In this document: positions 18,664-27,469 of the stretch, piece after piece
How the letters are laid out: each line of letters opens with the position of its first letter
How positions within the stretch are numbered: the stretch's first letter is position 1
Assembly: GCF_002749975.1 (NCBI RefSeq)
Contig: NZ_PEIG01000005.1
Coordinates: forward strand, 62,001-126,000
Source: Gloeocapsopsis sp. IPPAS B-1203
GTDB lineage: Bacteria; Cyanobacteriota; Cyanobacteriia; Cyanobacteriales; Chroococcidiopsidaceae
DNA: 64,000 nucleotides
Direction: 5' to 3'
The notes under the pieces: model-generated
Seen by the model: only the letters and a program-made list of their open reading frames with translations
What the model was told of the DNA's origin: nothing
Database searches by the model: none
Program-made: the position numbers and the translations under genes

Positions 18664-18960
18664 TGGTAATGGGGTTGGAATAAAGTATAAATAAACTTCA
18701 CTTATGCTTGATACGTCTGGCAATACGTATTTTGGCAAAATACGATTTATCTTGTTATGCAAACGGTTAATAAACAATTATTCTGACATTTTTTACGCCC
18801 AAATTTTAAACCAATAAGGCAAAAATGTGTGGATTAGTTGTAGTAGGAAATACTTAATGTTGGCGTTTTCAATATCACAAAATCAGCTTAAAAGTAGATT
18901 CAAAAAATAGTAGAGATAGATACACTGAAGCAATTGCTTTTGGTATAGGAATAAATTAAT

Positions 18961-20250
18961 ATGCTGGGGATTGAGCGTTTTGGGATGCAAACAGCAGCCC
19001 ACGCAGATTCAGCGTTTCAGGGAGTATCAGTTGAGCCTTTAGTAACAACGCCTCCTGCTGCAGAATGTGAAATATGTGTTGTTGTACCAGTACGAGATGA
19101 AGCTGAACACTTAGTAGCTACACTCAATGCCTTAGCACATCAAATCGATCTACAAGGAAAACCACTACACTACAGCCGTTACGAGATTATTCTGCTTGCA
19201 AATAACTGCTGTGATGACTCTGCAGCGATCGCTCGCAAATTTGCCCAGCAACATTCATCGTTAGCACTGCACGTAGTAGAAATGACCTTATCCAAGCCCG
19301 AAGCTTATATTGGTAAAGTACGACGTATATTGATGCACGAAGCATATCGTCGCTTGATGGGTATCGGACGCAAGCGCGGTATCATTGCTTCAACCGATGG
19401 CGATACTCGCGTAGCACCGACTTGGATTGCTGCAACTATACAAGAAATAACTCATGGTGCGGATGCAGTCGGTGGGAGAATTATCACAGACCGTGCAGAA
19501 CGCAGTCATTTAGAACCCTATGCGCGATTGTGTCACTTGCGTGAGGTAGGCTATCGCTATTTACTAAGCGAACTCGAAACATATCTCGATCCTGAACCGT
19601 GCGAATGTTGGCCTCGGCATTATCAGCACTATGGTGCAAGTTTAGCCGTTACAGCGCAAATGTATGCTCGTGTAGGCGGTATGCCTGCGGTACGTACGCC
19701 GGAAGATGTCGCTTTTTATCAAGCACTGGTACGTGTAGATGCGAGGTTTCGTCATAGTCCAGCTGTGAAAGTGATTACCTCAGCACGACAAACAGGACGC
19801 GCCAACAATGGCTTAGCAAATCAGTTGCGTGAATGGGCAGTGATGGGACACCAGCATCAGCCGTTTATTGTAGAATCGGCAGCAATCAGCGAGCAACGGT
19901 TGCAAGCACGTCGTAAGTTACGGATGCTATGGATGCGATCGCGTATTCATCAACAATTAAACAACTATGAAATTGCACAATGTGCGCATGAATGGAAAGT
20001 TTCCCTTTCTTGGTTAACCGAAGAACTATCCCAGTCACCTACTTTTGGTTTATTGCTAGAACGAACCAAAGAAAAAACAGTTGAATTAGAAAGAGATGCT
20101 TACCAAGAAATTTCTCAGGCGATCGCCGATCTCCGATTGCGTTTAAGCAGTTTACGTCAAGCAGCAACTCATTTAAATTCGCTCGAACAAGTCAAGCCGA
20201 TATTGATCTTCCCGCCGTCCTCGCAAATGCCGCAAGTGCGAATCAGTTAG
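18961..20250 (+). CDS. Family 2 glycosyltransferase of a deacetylase/methyltransferase cluster
   Basis: 429 residues. A GT-A fold opens with VVVPVRDEAEHLVATLNAL (about 42-60), has LLANNCCDDSAAIA, and the metal-binding region IIASTDGDTRVAPTWIAATI. The acceptor side continues with YGASLAVTAQMYARVGGMP and TPEDVAFYQALVR. A helical C-terminal tail of about 130 residues lacks membrane segments, so it is a soluble transferase, not a NodC-like synthase. Its last 78 bases overlap, tail to tail, the NodS-like gene on the other strand. The convergent genes for deacetylase, methyltransferase and flavoprotein suggest one shared pathway. Donor and acceptor are unknown. Confidence 0.85.
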   Translation: MLGIERFGMQTAAHADSAFQGVSVEPLVTTPPAAECEICVVVPVRDEAEHLVATLNALAHQIDLQGKPLHYSRYEIILLANNCCDDSAAIARKFAQQHSSLALHVVEMTLSKPEAYIGKVRRILMHEAYRRLMGIGRKRGIIASTDGDTRVAPTWIAATIQEITHGADAVGGRIITDRAERSHLEPYARLCHLREVGYRYLLSELETYLDPEPCECWPRHYQHYGASLAVTAQMYARVGGMPAVRTPEDVAFYQALVRVDARFRHSPAVKVITSARQTGRANNGLANQLREWAVMGHQHQPFIVESAAISEQRLQARRKLRMLWMRSRIHQQLNNYEIAQCAHEWKVSLSWLTEELSQSPTFGLLLERTKEKTVELERDAYQEISQAIADLRLRLSSLRQAATHLNSLEQVKPILIFPPSSQMPQVRIS

Positions 20251-20769
20251 TTCCATAAACGAGTCATGAACTTCATCGCCCCATAAAGGGTAATCTTCTG
20301 CATATAGTGTCCAATGGACGAGAAGCAGATGCCCTCCTGATTCTAGATGCTCTAGGAGCAATTTTTGCGTTTTTCTTAAATCCTCCCAAGATAAGTAATA
20401 ACCAACTTCAGAAACTAAGGTCAAATCGAAATTCTGCGGCGGATAATCGCCAGGAACCTGCATTAATTGAAACTCAACGTGGGATAAGTGCTGACAGCGT
20501 TTAATCGCTCGATTCAAGGCAATTTCCGATGCATCAATTGATAAGAGGGAATCGCAGCGTTCGGCTAAACGCGAGGTGAGGACACCAATTGAACAACCAA
20601 TTTCGAGTGCACAGCGATAGCGTTGTCTAGGTAGTACAGCTAAGGTATTTGCATACTTATGCGCTTCGTACTCACTTGTTTCAAATTGCCACGGATCTTC
20701 ATCAGCAGTGTAGAGATCGTTAAAGTATTGAGGTTGCAGTGAGTTCATGTGTGGCTTTGGTTGATTCAT
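20173..20769 (-). CDS. NodS-like SAM-dependent methyltransferase
   Basis: 198 residues. The ATG at 20769 overlaps the stop of the PIG-L gene as ATGA, which decides the start. An N-terminal motif YFNDLYTADEDPWQFETSEY is characteristic of the NodS family. SAM motif I is ALEIGCSIGVLTSRLA; LTLVSEVGYYLSW and GGHLLLVHW follow. NodS N-methylates the deacetylated glucosamine end of Nod factors. Because a deacetylase is encoded immediately upstream, the substrate here could be a freed amino group on a sugar; that is inference. The stop TAA lies inside the glycosyltransferase gene on the opposite strand. Confidence 0.85.
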   Translation of the reverse strand: MNQPKPHMNSLQPQYFNDLYTADEDPWQFETSEYEAHKYANTLAVLPRQRYRCALEIGCSIGVLTSRLAERCDSLLSIDASEIALNRAIKRCQHLSHVEFQLMQVPGDYPPQNFDLTLVSEVGYYLSWEDLRKTQKLLLEHLESGGHLLLVHWTLYAEDYPLWGDEVHDSFMELTDSHLRHLRGRREDQYRLDLFERI

Positions 20770-21518
20770 TGCGTCTGCTCCAAGTAAAGCTCCCAAGAAT
20801 GGGCAAAGTGGGCTAGCATTTGAGGTGTCAAACGAAAACCTTCAGGGTCGTCGTCAATTAAATCTGTTGTTTGCGAACGATATGCTGCGATCGCCTGTTG
20901 TTTTAAATCGATAACTGTACTAATATCCAACCGCCACAGCTCAACATTTACAAGTAGTGTTGCATCTTTGCGTTGCAAGGGGTCCCAATCCCAAATCAAA
21001 TATTCAATTTGGCGCACAGACAAATTTGCAGTATGAATTGCGGCTGTCAGTAGTTCCCAAGTCGCACGGTGATCGGGGTGTGGATCGTACCGCCAAGGTA
21101 AAAAGAGCGCTCGGAAATTACGGCTTGATAAATAGTCGCGTAAGCAAGCCACAGCCGGCTCAAAATCTGAGGTATTTTTATGAGGAACAGCGCCATCTTG
21201 GAGGCGGAAAAATGTGACTGCATTAACACCAAGTATCGAAAGTGCTGTGCGAGTTTCACTTTCACGTAAGTCTCTTAAAGCTGGTGCTGGGTAGCGACGT
21301 GAGTTGGGATGCGATTGAGTCCCATCACTGATTACAAGTACCTCTACGGGGATACTAAGCTGCTGTAATAAAGCGATCGCACCACCACAACCGAGCGATT
21401 CATCATCAGGGTGCGGCGCGACAATGAGTGTAGAACCAAAATCAGCGATCGCCTTTGCTGGACGTAGTGGTATTTGTTCTGGGTTCGCTAATAATAGTTG
21501 CGGCACGATTGAAGTCAT
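20766..21518 (-). CDS. PIG-L (LmbE-type) zinc N-deacetylase
   Basis: 250 residues from the ATG at 21518, which overlaps the stop of the flavoprotein gene as ATGA; an in-frame ATG three codons up (21527) is possible. Zinc motifs are APHPDDESLGCGGAIALL (His-Pro-Asp-Asp) and DPHPDHRATWELL. The family removes acetyl groups from N-acetylglucosamine-containing lipids or pseudo-disaccharides, for example GlcNAc-PI and mycothiol precursors. It has no membrane segment. It is the middle gene of a translationally coupled trio. Confidence 0.9.
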   Translation of the reverse strand: MTSIVPQLLLANPEQIPLRPAKAIADFGSTLIVAPHPDDESLGCGGAIALLQQLSIPVEVLVISDGTQSHPNSRRYPAPALRDLRESETRTALSILGVNAVTFFRLQDGAVPHKNTSDFEPAVACLRDYLSSRNFRALFLPWRYDPHPDHRATWELLTAAIHTANLSVRQIEYLIWDWDPLQRKDATLLVNVELWRLDISTVIDLKQQAIAAYRSQTTDLIDDDPEGFRLTPQMLAHFAHSWELYLEQTQ

Positions 21519-22717
21519 AGCGTCCATAGCGAACTTGCGGTTTCACTAGATAGCGCATATTGCCCGATATTAGCGATCGCTGCATCAAACGCAGGTTGGC
21601 GCAGGTACAAAGTCAAGTCACGGATGACGCGTTCTATTGGTTGTGGTGGCAGTAATCCGCGAGTACCAACACAGCGTTCGCATAGTTGAATGACATTCAT
21701 ACAGATTTGCTCAATCGCAGTGCGTACCATATTGCCATAGGCAACAATTGTGCTTGCTTGGGGATGCTCATCAGCAGCATAACCACCAAAGACAGGTGCG
21801 TATTCATCCATTAAAGTTGCAGCACCGCGTAACCAAAGATGACCACTTTCGATAGCGATCGCCATTTGTCCTAGGCGTTCTTCTTGGTAAGGATCTTGAG
21901 TCCGATTGAGTGAGTGTAGGTATTCCCGCGTCAAATTAAATAAAGCTTCAGCACCACCAAGTTGCACCGCAGCAAAACGAATCACACCTCCTGTTAACCA
22001 CGGTTGACGGAAGTAATCGCCAGGATTGCCAATGACGTAGAGTGGATCGAGTTCCACACCTGTAAAATCTACTTTATAACTAGCCGATGCGCGCATTCCT
22101 GAAGGTTGCCACCAAGAAGGATCGACAATTGTCTGAACTTCATCCATTGGCACAATACACATTTGCCAACTACCATCTGGTAGTACTCCATTCACAAACG
22201 GACGTTCGACAAAACCACAACCCGAAGCAAAGGTTTTAGAACCTTCCAACCGACAATTGCCATTGTCTAAAGGAATGACTTTGACACCATCAGCGGCTTC
22301 AGCATTCCAAACACCAAAGATTTTATGGCGATCGCGTGCGGCTACAGCAAAGCTTTCAATTTGTTTTGGAGTTCCAAATGTGTTAATCAGTTGTAGTGCA
22401 TTAACGTGACCTTCATAAACGCGACCAACAGATAAATTACCACGACCTAGTTGTTTAAGTAGCAGCAACAATGGTAACGTTCCACCCGCTTGTGTACCTA
22501 AGCCTAATCCGCCCAATTCGCGAGGTAGCGGCGCGGTTAATAACCCCGCTTGCGCAATCAGTTCAAATTCTTTCGCGGGGAAGGCTCCGTGACAATCTAC
22601 CGCAGCAGCATTACTGAACGCAAAATCAGCAATATCTACAACCCGCGATAATATTTCTGTAATTGCTGGTTCGTGCCAACTATCAGGAATAACGCTGGGT
22701 GAAAGTTGTGTAATAAT
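21515..22717 (-). CDS. Acyl-CoA-dehydrogenase-fold flavoprotein
   Basis: About 400 residues. The N-terminal helical domain (FELIAQAGLLTAPLPRELGG), the beta domain (IFGVWNAEAADG, GSKTFASGCGFVERPFVNG) and the C-terminal helical domain (GGAEALFNLTREYLH, ending ERVIRDLTLYLRQPAFD) are present. The C-terminal RD...QPAFD pattern recalls DszC/HpaB-like monooxygenase members as much as true dehydrogenases, and I do not see a convincing catalytic Glu. The start is unusual: AAGGAGG (22729-22723) is followed by ATT at 22717 and 22714 with no ATG; a TTG at 22765 lacks a Shine-Dalgarno. The stop overlaps the PIG-L start. Confidence 0.75.
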   Translation of the reverse strand: MITQLSPSVIPDSWHEPAITEILSRVVDIADFAFSNAAAVDCHGAFPAKEFELIAQAGLLTAPLPRELGGLGLGTQAGGTLPLLLLLKQLGRGNLSVGRVYEGHVNALQLINTFGTPKQIESFAVAARDRHKIFGVWNAEAADGVKVIPLDNGNCRLEGSKTFASGCGFVERPFVNGVLPDGSWQMCIVPMDEVQTIVDPSWWQPSGMRASASYKVDFTGVELDPLYVIGNPGDYFRQPWLTGGVIRFAAVQLGGAEALFNLTREYLHSLNRTQDPYQEERLGQMAIAIESGHLWLRGAATLMDEYAPVFGGYAADEHPQASTIVAYGNMVRTAIEQICMNVIQLCERCVGTRGLLPPQPIERVIRDLTLYLRQPAFDAAIANIGQYALSSETASSLWTL

Positions 22718-22722
22718 ATTGT

Positions 22723-22729
22723 CCTCCTT
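22723..22729 (-). promoter_or_regulatory. Strong Shine-Dalgarno deciding a non-ATG start
   Basis: AAGGAGG on the minus strand, 5 and 8 bases before two in-frame ATT codons. No ATG, GTG or TTG lies at normal spacing; the only TTG nearby overlaps the motif itself. Confidence 0.55.
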
Positions 22730-22883
22730 CAAGTCTTCTGTGTAAACCCACCTACGATTGCACAACCAAAGGCTTTTTGGTATTTATTATCACTGTCTCA
22801 CTACAACTTATGTTCATTCCTGGGGTAGAGCTTGTATGAAGAGGGGTGAGCTGGGCGAATAAATTCGCTGGCTAAATAAACAA

Positions 22884-22903
22884 AGTCCACGAAGGTGGAC
22901 TTA
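22884..22903. repeat. Palindromic hairpin of the dispersed element (GTCCAC stem)
   Basis: AAGTCCAC-GAAG-GTGGACTT is a perfect 8-bp stem with a four-base loop. It is the reverse complement of 24443-24462. Confidence 0.85.
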
Positions 22904-22922
22904 CTAGTAAAAGTCTCATTTC

Positions 22923-22999
22923 AGTGTACGAAGGTACACTTTGCTTGAGTAGCCCTGACTTTAGTTGGAGGGCATCTGTGATTCATGCAGGAGGTTTAC
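22923..22999 (+). repeat. Dispersed element copy 3, complete
   Basis: AGTGTAC-GAAG-GTACACT hairpin (22923-22940), then TTGCTTGAGTAGCCCTGACT to CAGGAGGTTTAC. The first 56 bases match 14076-14131 (complement), and the part from 22943 matches 5836-5892. Its end runs into the stop codon of the secreted protein gene. Confidence 0.85.
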
Positions 23000-23598
23000 G
23001 GAGTTACTGGTGTAGTTGGTGGAGAAGGTTGTGCTGGTGGTACTGGAGTAACGGGTTCTGGAGACGTTTGAATCGCAGGCGTTTGGCTTTCTGGGATGAA
23101 TGTTGGGGAAAGGTTTCCTAAAGGATCGCTAGCATCGATACAACTATCCATTGCTTGAACAGGCGTAAAATTAATTTCACTGCGTAAACCAACAACACAC
23201 TCAGCAAAACGTACTGGTAACAAGCTGCGACCGCAATAGTCTAAAACATTAGCAGGTTGTTCTTGACTAGTCTGACTAATTCCGACAACACAGGTGGCTA
23301 ACTCATCTTGACTTCGTACCTGTCTACACGTCGCCAAAGCATCAGCTGCAGCAATTTCTGTGCGTTGATCAATGCTTACAACACAGCTAGATAGCTCCCG
23401 AGGATTGAGTGCTGTGGCACAAGCATTAGCTGCTGCGACATCGGTAATACCAACACTTAGGAGGCGGGCAGTACAAACGCGAAAACTATTGCGGTAAGAA
23501 GTCGTAATTGTTGCAGCAACACTAGGAACACTAGTCAGTGCGAGTACTGCGATCGCGAGTGGGGTAGTAGCGATTTGGATGTGCTTTCTTCTTGCCAT
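22996..23598 (-). CDS. Secreted cysteine-repeat protein, unknown function
   Basis: 200 residues. A clear signal peptide ends near SVPSVAA. The mature part carries about four tandem units of 35-40 residues with a Cys near each end, such as ACATALNPRELSSCVVSI, TCRQVRSQDELATCVVGI and YCGRSLLPVRFAECVVGL. The C-terminus is Pro/Thr/Ser-rich (about 170-200). The paired Cys probably form disulfides in the periplasm. I recognise no named domain; similar short proteins occur in other cyanobacteria as far as I recall. The last codons overlap the end of a dispersed repeat. Confidence 0.75.
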   Translation of the reverse strand: MARRKHIQIATTPLAIAVLALTSVPSVAATITTSYRNSFRVCTARLLSVGITDVAAANACATALNPRELSSCVVSIDQRTEIAAADALATCRQVRSQDELATCVVGISQTSQEQPANVLDYCGRSLLPVRFAECVVGLRSEINFTPVQAMDSCIDASDPLGNLSPTFIPESQTPAIQTSPEPVTPVPPAQPSPPTTPVTP

Positions 23599-23772
23599 AT
23601 CACCTTTACTTAATTCAGTATTCTACAGCGATAAAACTTTATTTTCCGCTATGTTACAGTCTGCAGCGGCATTTGATCGAGTTGAATTTACTCCAAACTT
23701 TGCCAATATGATTATTACAGATTTATAATGGTCAATTTGGGAGAAGTTTGACAAGGTAGTAAAGAGGAACCC

Positions 23773-24381
23773 ATGTCCCGATACAGAGGACCACGATTAA
23801 GAGTTGTACGTCGTTTAGGAGAGTTACCAGGATTAACTCGTAAAAGCGCCCGTCGTTCATATCCACCAGGACAGCATGGACAGAATCGCAAGAAACGTTC
23901 TGAATATGCTGTTCGTCTAGAAGAGAAGCAGAAGCTTCGTTTTAATTACGGTTTAACAGAAAAACAGTTGCTACGCTACGTCCGCCGCGCCAGAAGAGTG
24001 ACTGGTTCAACCGGACAAGTGCTTTTACAACTATTAGAAATGCGGCTTGATAACACTATTTTCCGCATGGGAATGGCTCCTACAATTCCTGCTGCGAGAC
24101 AACTGGTGAATCACGGTCATATTACAGTCAAGGGTCGAGTTGTCGATATTGCAAGCTATCAATGTCGTCCAGGCGACGAGATTAAAGTTAGAGATCGCGA
24201 AGCTTCACGTAAGTTAGTAGAAGCTAACCTACAATATCCAGGACTAGCAAACCTTCCTAGCCATTTGGAGTTTGACAAAAATAAACTCGAAGGTAAAGTT
24301 AACAGCTTAGTTGAGCGTGAGTGGGTGGCGTTACAAGTTAACGAACTGTTGGTCGTTGAGTACTACTCACGTCAAGCATAA
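23773..24381 (+). CDS. rpsD: 30S ribosomal protein S4
   Basis: 202 residues. [20 protein letters not shown] opens the protein; the S4 RNA-binding domain is [20 protein letters not shown], then [19 protein letters not shown], and the C-terminus is [13 protein letters not shown]. The form without N-terminal zinc cysteines is normal for cyanobacteria and plastids. It binds the 5' domain of 16S rRNA early in assembly. AAAGAGGAA 4-12 bases before the ATG gives a good ribosome-binding site. It stands alone, as usual in cyanobacteria. Confidence 0.97.
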   Translation: MSRYRGPRLRVVRRLGELPGLTRKSARRSYPPGQHGQNRKKRSEYAVRLEEKQKLRFNYGLTEKQLLRYVRRARRVTGSTGQVLLQLLEMRLDNTIFRMGMAPTIPAARQLVNHGHITVKGRVVDIASYQCRPGDEIKVRDREASRKLVEANLQYPGLANLPSHLEFDKNKLEGKVNSLVEREWVALQVNELLVVEYYSRQA

Positions 24382-24383
24382 AA

Positions 24384-24406
24384 ATTTTGGATTTTGGATT
24401 TTGGAT
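24384..24406. repeat. TTTGGAT heptamer repeat
   Basis: Three tandem copies of TTTGGAT directly behind the rpsD stop; ATCCAAAATC near 24520 is an isolated inverse copy. Confidence 0.7.
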
Positions 24407-24416
24407 TATCAACCTA

Positions 24417-24501
24417 GCGACTAAAGTCGCGGCTTAAAAGCAAAGTCCACCTTCGTGGACTTAAAGGTAGGTTTTGTCTGATTAGCTGCGGTTTCAACCG
24501 C
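24417..24501. repeat. Dispersed element copy 4: three consecutive hairpins
   Basis: GCGAC-TAAA-GTCGC (24417-24430), AAGTCCAC-CTTC-GTGGACTT (24443-24462) and GCGGTT-TC-AACCGC (24488-24501) follow one another between rpsD and moaA. The first two with their linker align to copy 2 (CGACTAAAGTC, GGCT, AGCAAAGT, hairpin). Both flanking genes converge here, so the hairpins may also stop transcription, though no U-tract follows. Confidence 0.8.
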
Positions 24502-24538
24502 TGAGATAATCCCAGCAAATCCAAAATCTGAAATTGAG

Positions 24539-25525
24539 TTAACCTCCAATTTGAGACATTGTACGGCTGTAAGTGCCAGTCGTTCCTGATTCACGTTGCT
24601 TGAAGTTAATTTCTGGTTTAATCGCTAAAAGTTGGCGTACTTCTTTGCGCAACTGTGCTATTTCTGTGCCAGTGCGTAGGGGTGTTTTAAGGTCGATTTG
24701 ATTGCCTTCGTTGAGCAAGCAGGGACGTAACCAACCATCAGCAGAAAGCCGCATCCGGTTGCAGCGATCGCAAAAACATTCTGACATCTGACTAATAAAT
24801 CCTAATGTTCCTTTAGCGCCAGGAATCTGAAAAACGTCTGCTGGACCATTACCACGCACTTGTGATTCCGTCAAGCCAAAAGAATCGCGAATTTGTTGGC
24901 GGAGTTCTTCAGAAGCAATCCAACCGCGATCGCCAAAAAGTTGAGAATTGCCAATTGGCATAAATTCAATGAAGCGGACGTGCCATTGACGGTCAATAGT
25001 CAAAGCAGCCAGATCGAGAACTTCGCGATCGTTGACACCAGGAATGACAACGACATTCAGCTTTAAAGGATTAAAACCAACTTGATACGCACTTTGAATA
25101 CCTTGCCAGACTTGTTGCCAGCGCGAACGACCGCGATTGCCAATAATTTGGTCGAAAGTGTCGGGATCGAGGGAATCTAAACTAATATTAATCCGCCGCA
25201 GTCCAGCATCGTAGAGAGCTTGTGCCATGCTTGCGAGTAAAAACCCGTTAGTTGTCATAGCAAGGTCTTGGGTTTGAGGAAAAGCAGCGATCGCGCGGAC
25301 AATTTCGATCACACCTGGGCGTAGTAACGGTTCTCCACCTGTTAATCGAAACCGCGTAAATCCGACGGGAATAAATACTTCTTGAATCAAAGTAAGTAGT
25401 TCCTCGTCAGTTAAGAGCTGTTGCCGCAAAACATAATCTAATTCAGCACCCTCCGGCATACAGTATTGACACCGGAAGTTACAGCGGTCGATTAAGCTGA
25501 TCCGGAGGTAGTCTACTGCATTCAT
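24539..25525 (-). CDS. moaA: GTP 3',8-cyclase, molybdenum cofactor biosynthesis
   Basis: 328 residues, the family length. The radical-SAM cluster motif is RCNFRCQYC (C15, C19, C22); [11 protein letters not shown] binds SAM; the second 4Fe-4S site is [18 protein letters not shown]; and the protein ends in the conserved double Gly (SQIGG) needed in trans for activity. It converts GTP to 3',8-cyclo-GTP in the first step of molybdopterin synthesis. No other moa or moe gene lies in the window and no Moco riboswitch is visible upstream. Confidence 0.95.
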   Translation of the reverse strand: MNAVDYLRISLIDRCNFRCQYCMPEGAELDYVLRQQLLTDEELLTLIQEVFIPVGFTRFRLTGGEPLLRPGVIEIVRAIAAFPQTQDLAMTTNGFLLASMAQALYDAGLRRINISLDSLDPDTFDQIIGNRGRSRWQQVWQGIQSAYQVGFNPLKLNVVVIPGVNDREVLDLAALTIDRQWHVRFIEFMPIGNSQLFGDRGWIASEELRQQIRDSFGLTESQVRGNGPADVFQIPGAKGTLGFISQMSECFCDRCNRMRLSADGWLRPCLLNEGNQIDLKTPLRTGTEIAQLRKEVRQLLAIKPEINFKQRESGTTGTYSRTMSQIGG

Positions 25526-25764
25526 AGTGGTTAGTGGCTAGTTGATAGTGGGAGTGTGAAAGAGTTGTCGAGTAGGAGTGTGGGAGTGTAGGTAATAGAG
25601 TTTTGAATTTTGAGTTTTGAATTTTGAGTTTTCTTAACTCATAACTCAACACTCAACATTCATAACTCTCTTAGTCTTCCCGCCTACTCTACTACCCAAC
25701 TACCCTCTGCATCGCTGTTCTCTCCATCAGTTTCCTCAGATCTTATCCGCCTGACTCCTAATTC

Positions 25765-27228
25765 TTATTCTGAACGATCTCCAATTTCTATGGCAGGTAC
25801 AGGTGTCAATTGTGGTTTAGAGGGAAGAAAATTGCGGAGAATTTTGAAAACTGATTGACTGCGGGGTTCGTGGACAAAAACGAGCGGAAATAGTGCGAGT
25901 AAGCGGACTAAAACTGAAAGTGCAAATAACCCAGGTAAGCCACCAATGACAGACAACTGCGCCAGAAAGCCACCAGTGGTTGTGCCAAAAGCACCACAAA
26001 CTCCAGATATTGCTGCTGCGATCGCAAAATATTTAGAAGGATGTTCAACAGGGGCAACTTCCATCTGAATATTGTTGCTACACAAATCAATTGCTGCCCA
26101 AGTTCCACCGCTGAATATATGAATTAAGGGCAACCACAGCCAGCGCGAAAGCGAGTCAGCACTAGCCCCTAGCCAGAATATTGGTGTAATTGCAGCTAAA
26201 ATTCCTACCAGAAGTAACAGTGGACGATTGCCTACGCGATCCGCCATCTTGCCCCACAATAGCAGCATGACAAGATTCGCTCCAGCCGTCAAACTTGTGT
26301 AGGTTGTTACCCAACTTAAATTGAGATGTAAATTATCTAACAGATACAAATTAAAAAATGGTGCGCTTAAGTTAACTGCAAATGTCCATAAGCCAAAGTA
26401 AAGTAAAAACTTTAAAAAGTTAGTGTCCTGAAAAATACTAGGCTGTAAACGGGCACTCTCATCAACGACATTCAAAGTTTCTGCAGTTCTTGCCTTAGCT
26501 CGATAAGAAGCAGCGTCTCTAGGCTGTAACGGGTTTACATCTGCCATAAAAAACTGGCATCCCAAACTAATTAACCCAGCAACAACACCTAGCAACAGTA
26601 CGACACCGTATCCTTGAATACTACTATTAGGCCATGCTGAAACTGCGAAACCAAAGATTGGTATACTCAACAAAGTTGTGAGGCTGCTGGCACTATTGCG
26701 TAAGCCAAAATAGCGCCCTCGGAGGCGATGGGGAACTAATGCTGCCATCCAACTTACCCAGCAAGAACTACCAAGAGCATTGAGGATGTGCGTCACTAAG
26801 ATCATCCCCAGTGTCCAACTCACAAGTTGATGTAAATTACTTCCTGACCAGCAGACCCAACCAATCCCTACCACTAAAATCAACCAAAGTAGCCGAGATA
26901 CGCCAAAAATAGCCAAGCAATAGTTGTGGCGACTCGTAGTTCTGTCTGCAAAGTAAGCGCCTAGAGGCTGTAGTAAATTCACTACCATGGGAATTGATGA
27001 AAGCATCCCAATCTCTACAGAACTTGCTCCGAGTTGTAATAAAAAATTGGTGAGCAAGACGCCACTAGTAATACTAGAGAAAATCGCTGCAAAGATACCA
27101 TCAATTGTTGATGCTCTGAGACTGGTACGAATTTCTTGCGGCGAAATTTTAGGCGGTAGTTCGCTTGGTAGTACCGTTAATGAGTGATGGTGTTCTCTAT
27201 CTATGGTGGGAGGAGAGATGATTTCCAC
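25765..27228 (-). CDS. MFS transporter
   Basis: 487 residues from a GTG at 27228, with about 12 membrane helices in two bundles. The loop after helix 2 reads PLGAYFADRTTSRHN and that after helix 8 LLLWGKMADRVGNRPLLLLV, both matching the MFS signature. A cytosolic loop of about 50 residues joins the halves. SSCWVSWMAALVPHRLRGRY resembles a subgroup of uncharacterised cyanobacterial permeases. The substrate cannot be inferred and neighbours are unrelated (moaA downstream, cbiD divergent). Confidence 0.85.
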   Translation of the reverse strand: MEIISPPTIDREHHHSLTVLPSELPPKISPQEIRTSLRASTIDGIFAAIFSSITSGVLLTNFLLQLGASSVEIGMLSSIPMVVNLLQPLGAYFADRTTSRHNYCLAIFGVSRLLWLILVVGIGWVCWSGSNLHQLVSWTLGMILVTHILNALGSSCWVSWMAALVPHRLRGRYFGLRNSASSLTTLLSIPIFGFAVSAWPNSSIQGYGVVLLLGVVAGLISLGCQFFMADVNPLQPRDAASYRAKARTAETLNVVDESARLQPSIFQDTNFLKFLLYFGLWTFAVNLSAPFFNLYLLDNLHLNLSWVTTYTSLTAGANLVMLLLWGKMADRVGNRPLLLLVGILAAITPIFWLGASADSLSRWLWLPLIHIFSGGTWAAIDLCSNNIQMEVAPVEHPSKYFAIAAAISGVCGAFGTTTGGFLAQLSVIGGLPGLFALSVLVRLLALFPLVFVHEPRSQSVFKILRNFLPSKPQLTPVPAIEIGDRSE

Positions 27229-27469
27229 TAGGCATTATCCAAGTTTGAGTTCAACTTTGGGGTTAGCTAACTATGCAACGAAGGCAGTGTAGCAAGATAC
27301 GTTTCTCAATCTATTGAAACAAAAAATAAAGATAATATTCTCTCTGTCGCTGGTTACAATTCTAAATTTGAGGAGTGATGAGTGGCGCTTTGACTAGAGA
27401 AAAACAAGCTTTCAGGGGTTAACACACCTTAAAATTACCTCTAATCTACTTAGTCTTTCTTAACCAAAA

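Noticed and set aside
22943-22999. The dispersed element as a ribosome-binding region (CAGGAGG) for a plus-strand gene
   Set aside because: No plus-strand gene follows any copy; at 22999 it runs into the 3' end of a minus-strand gene.
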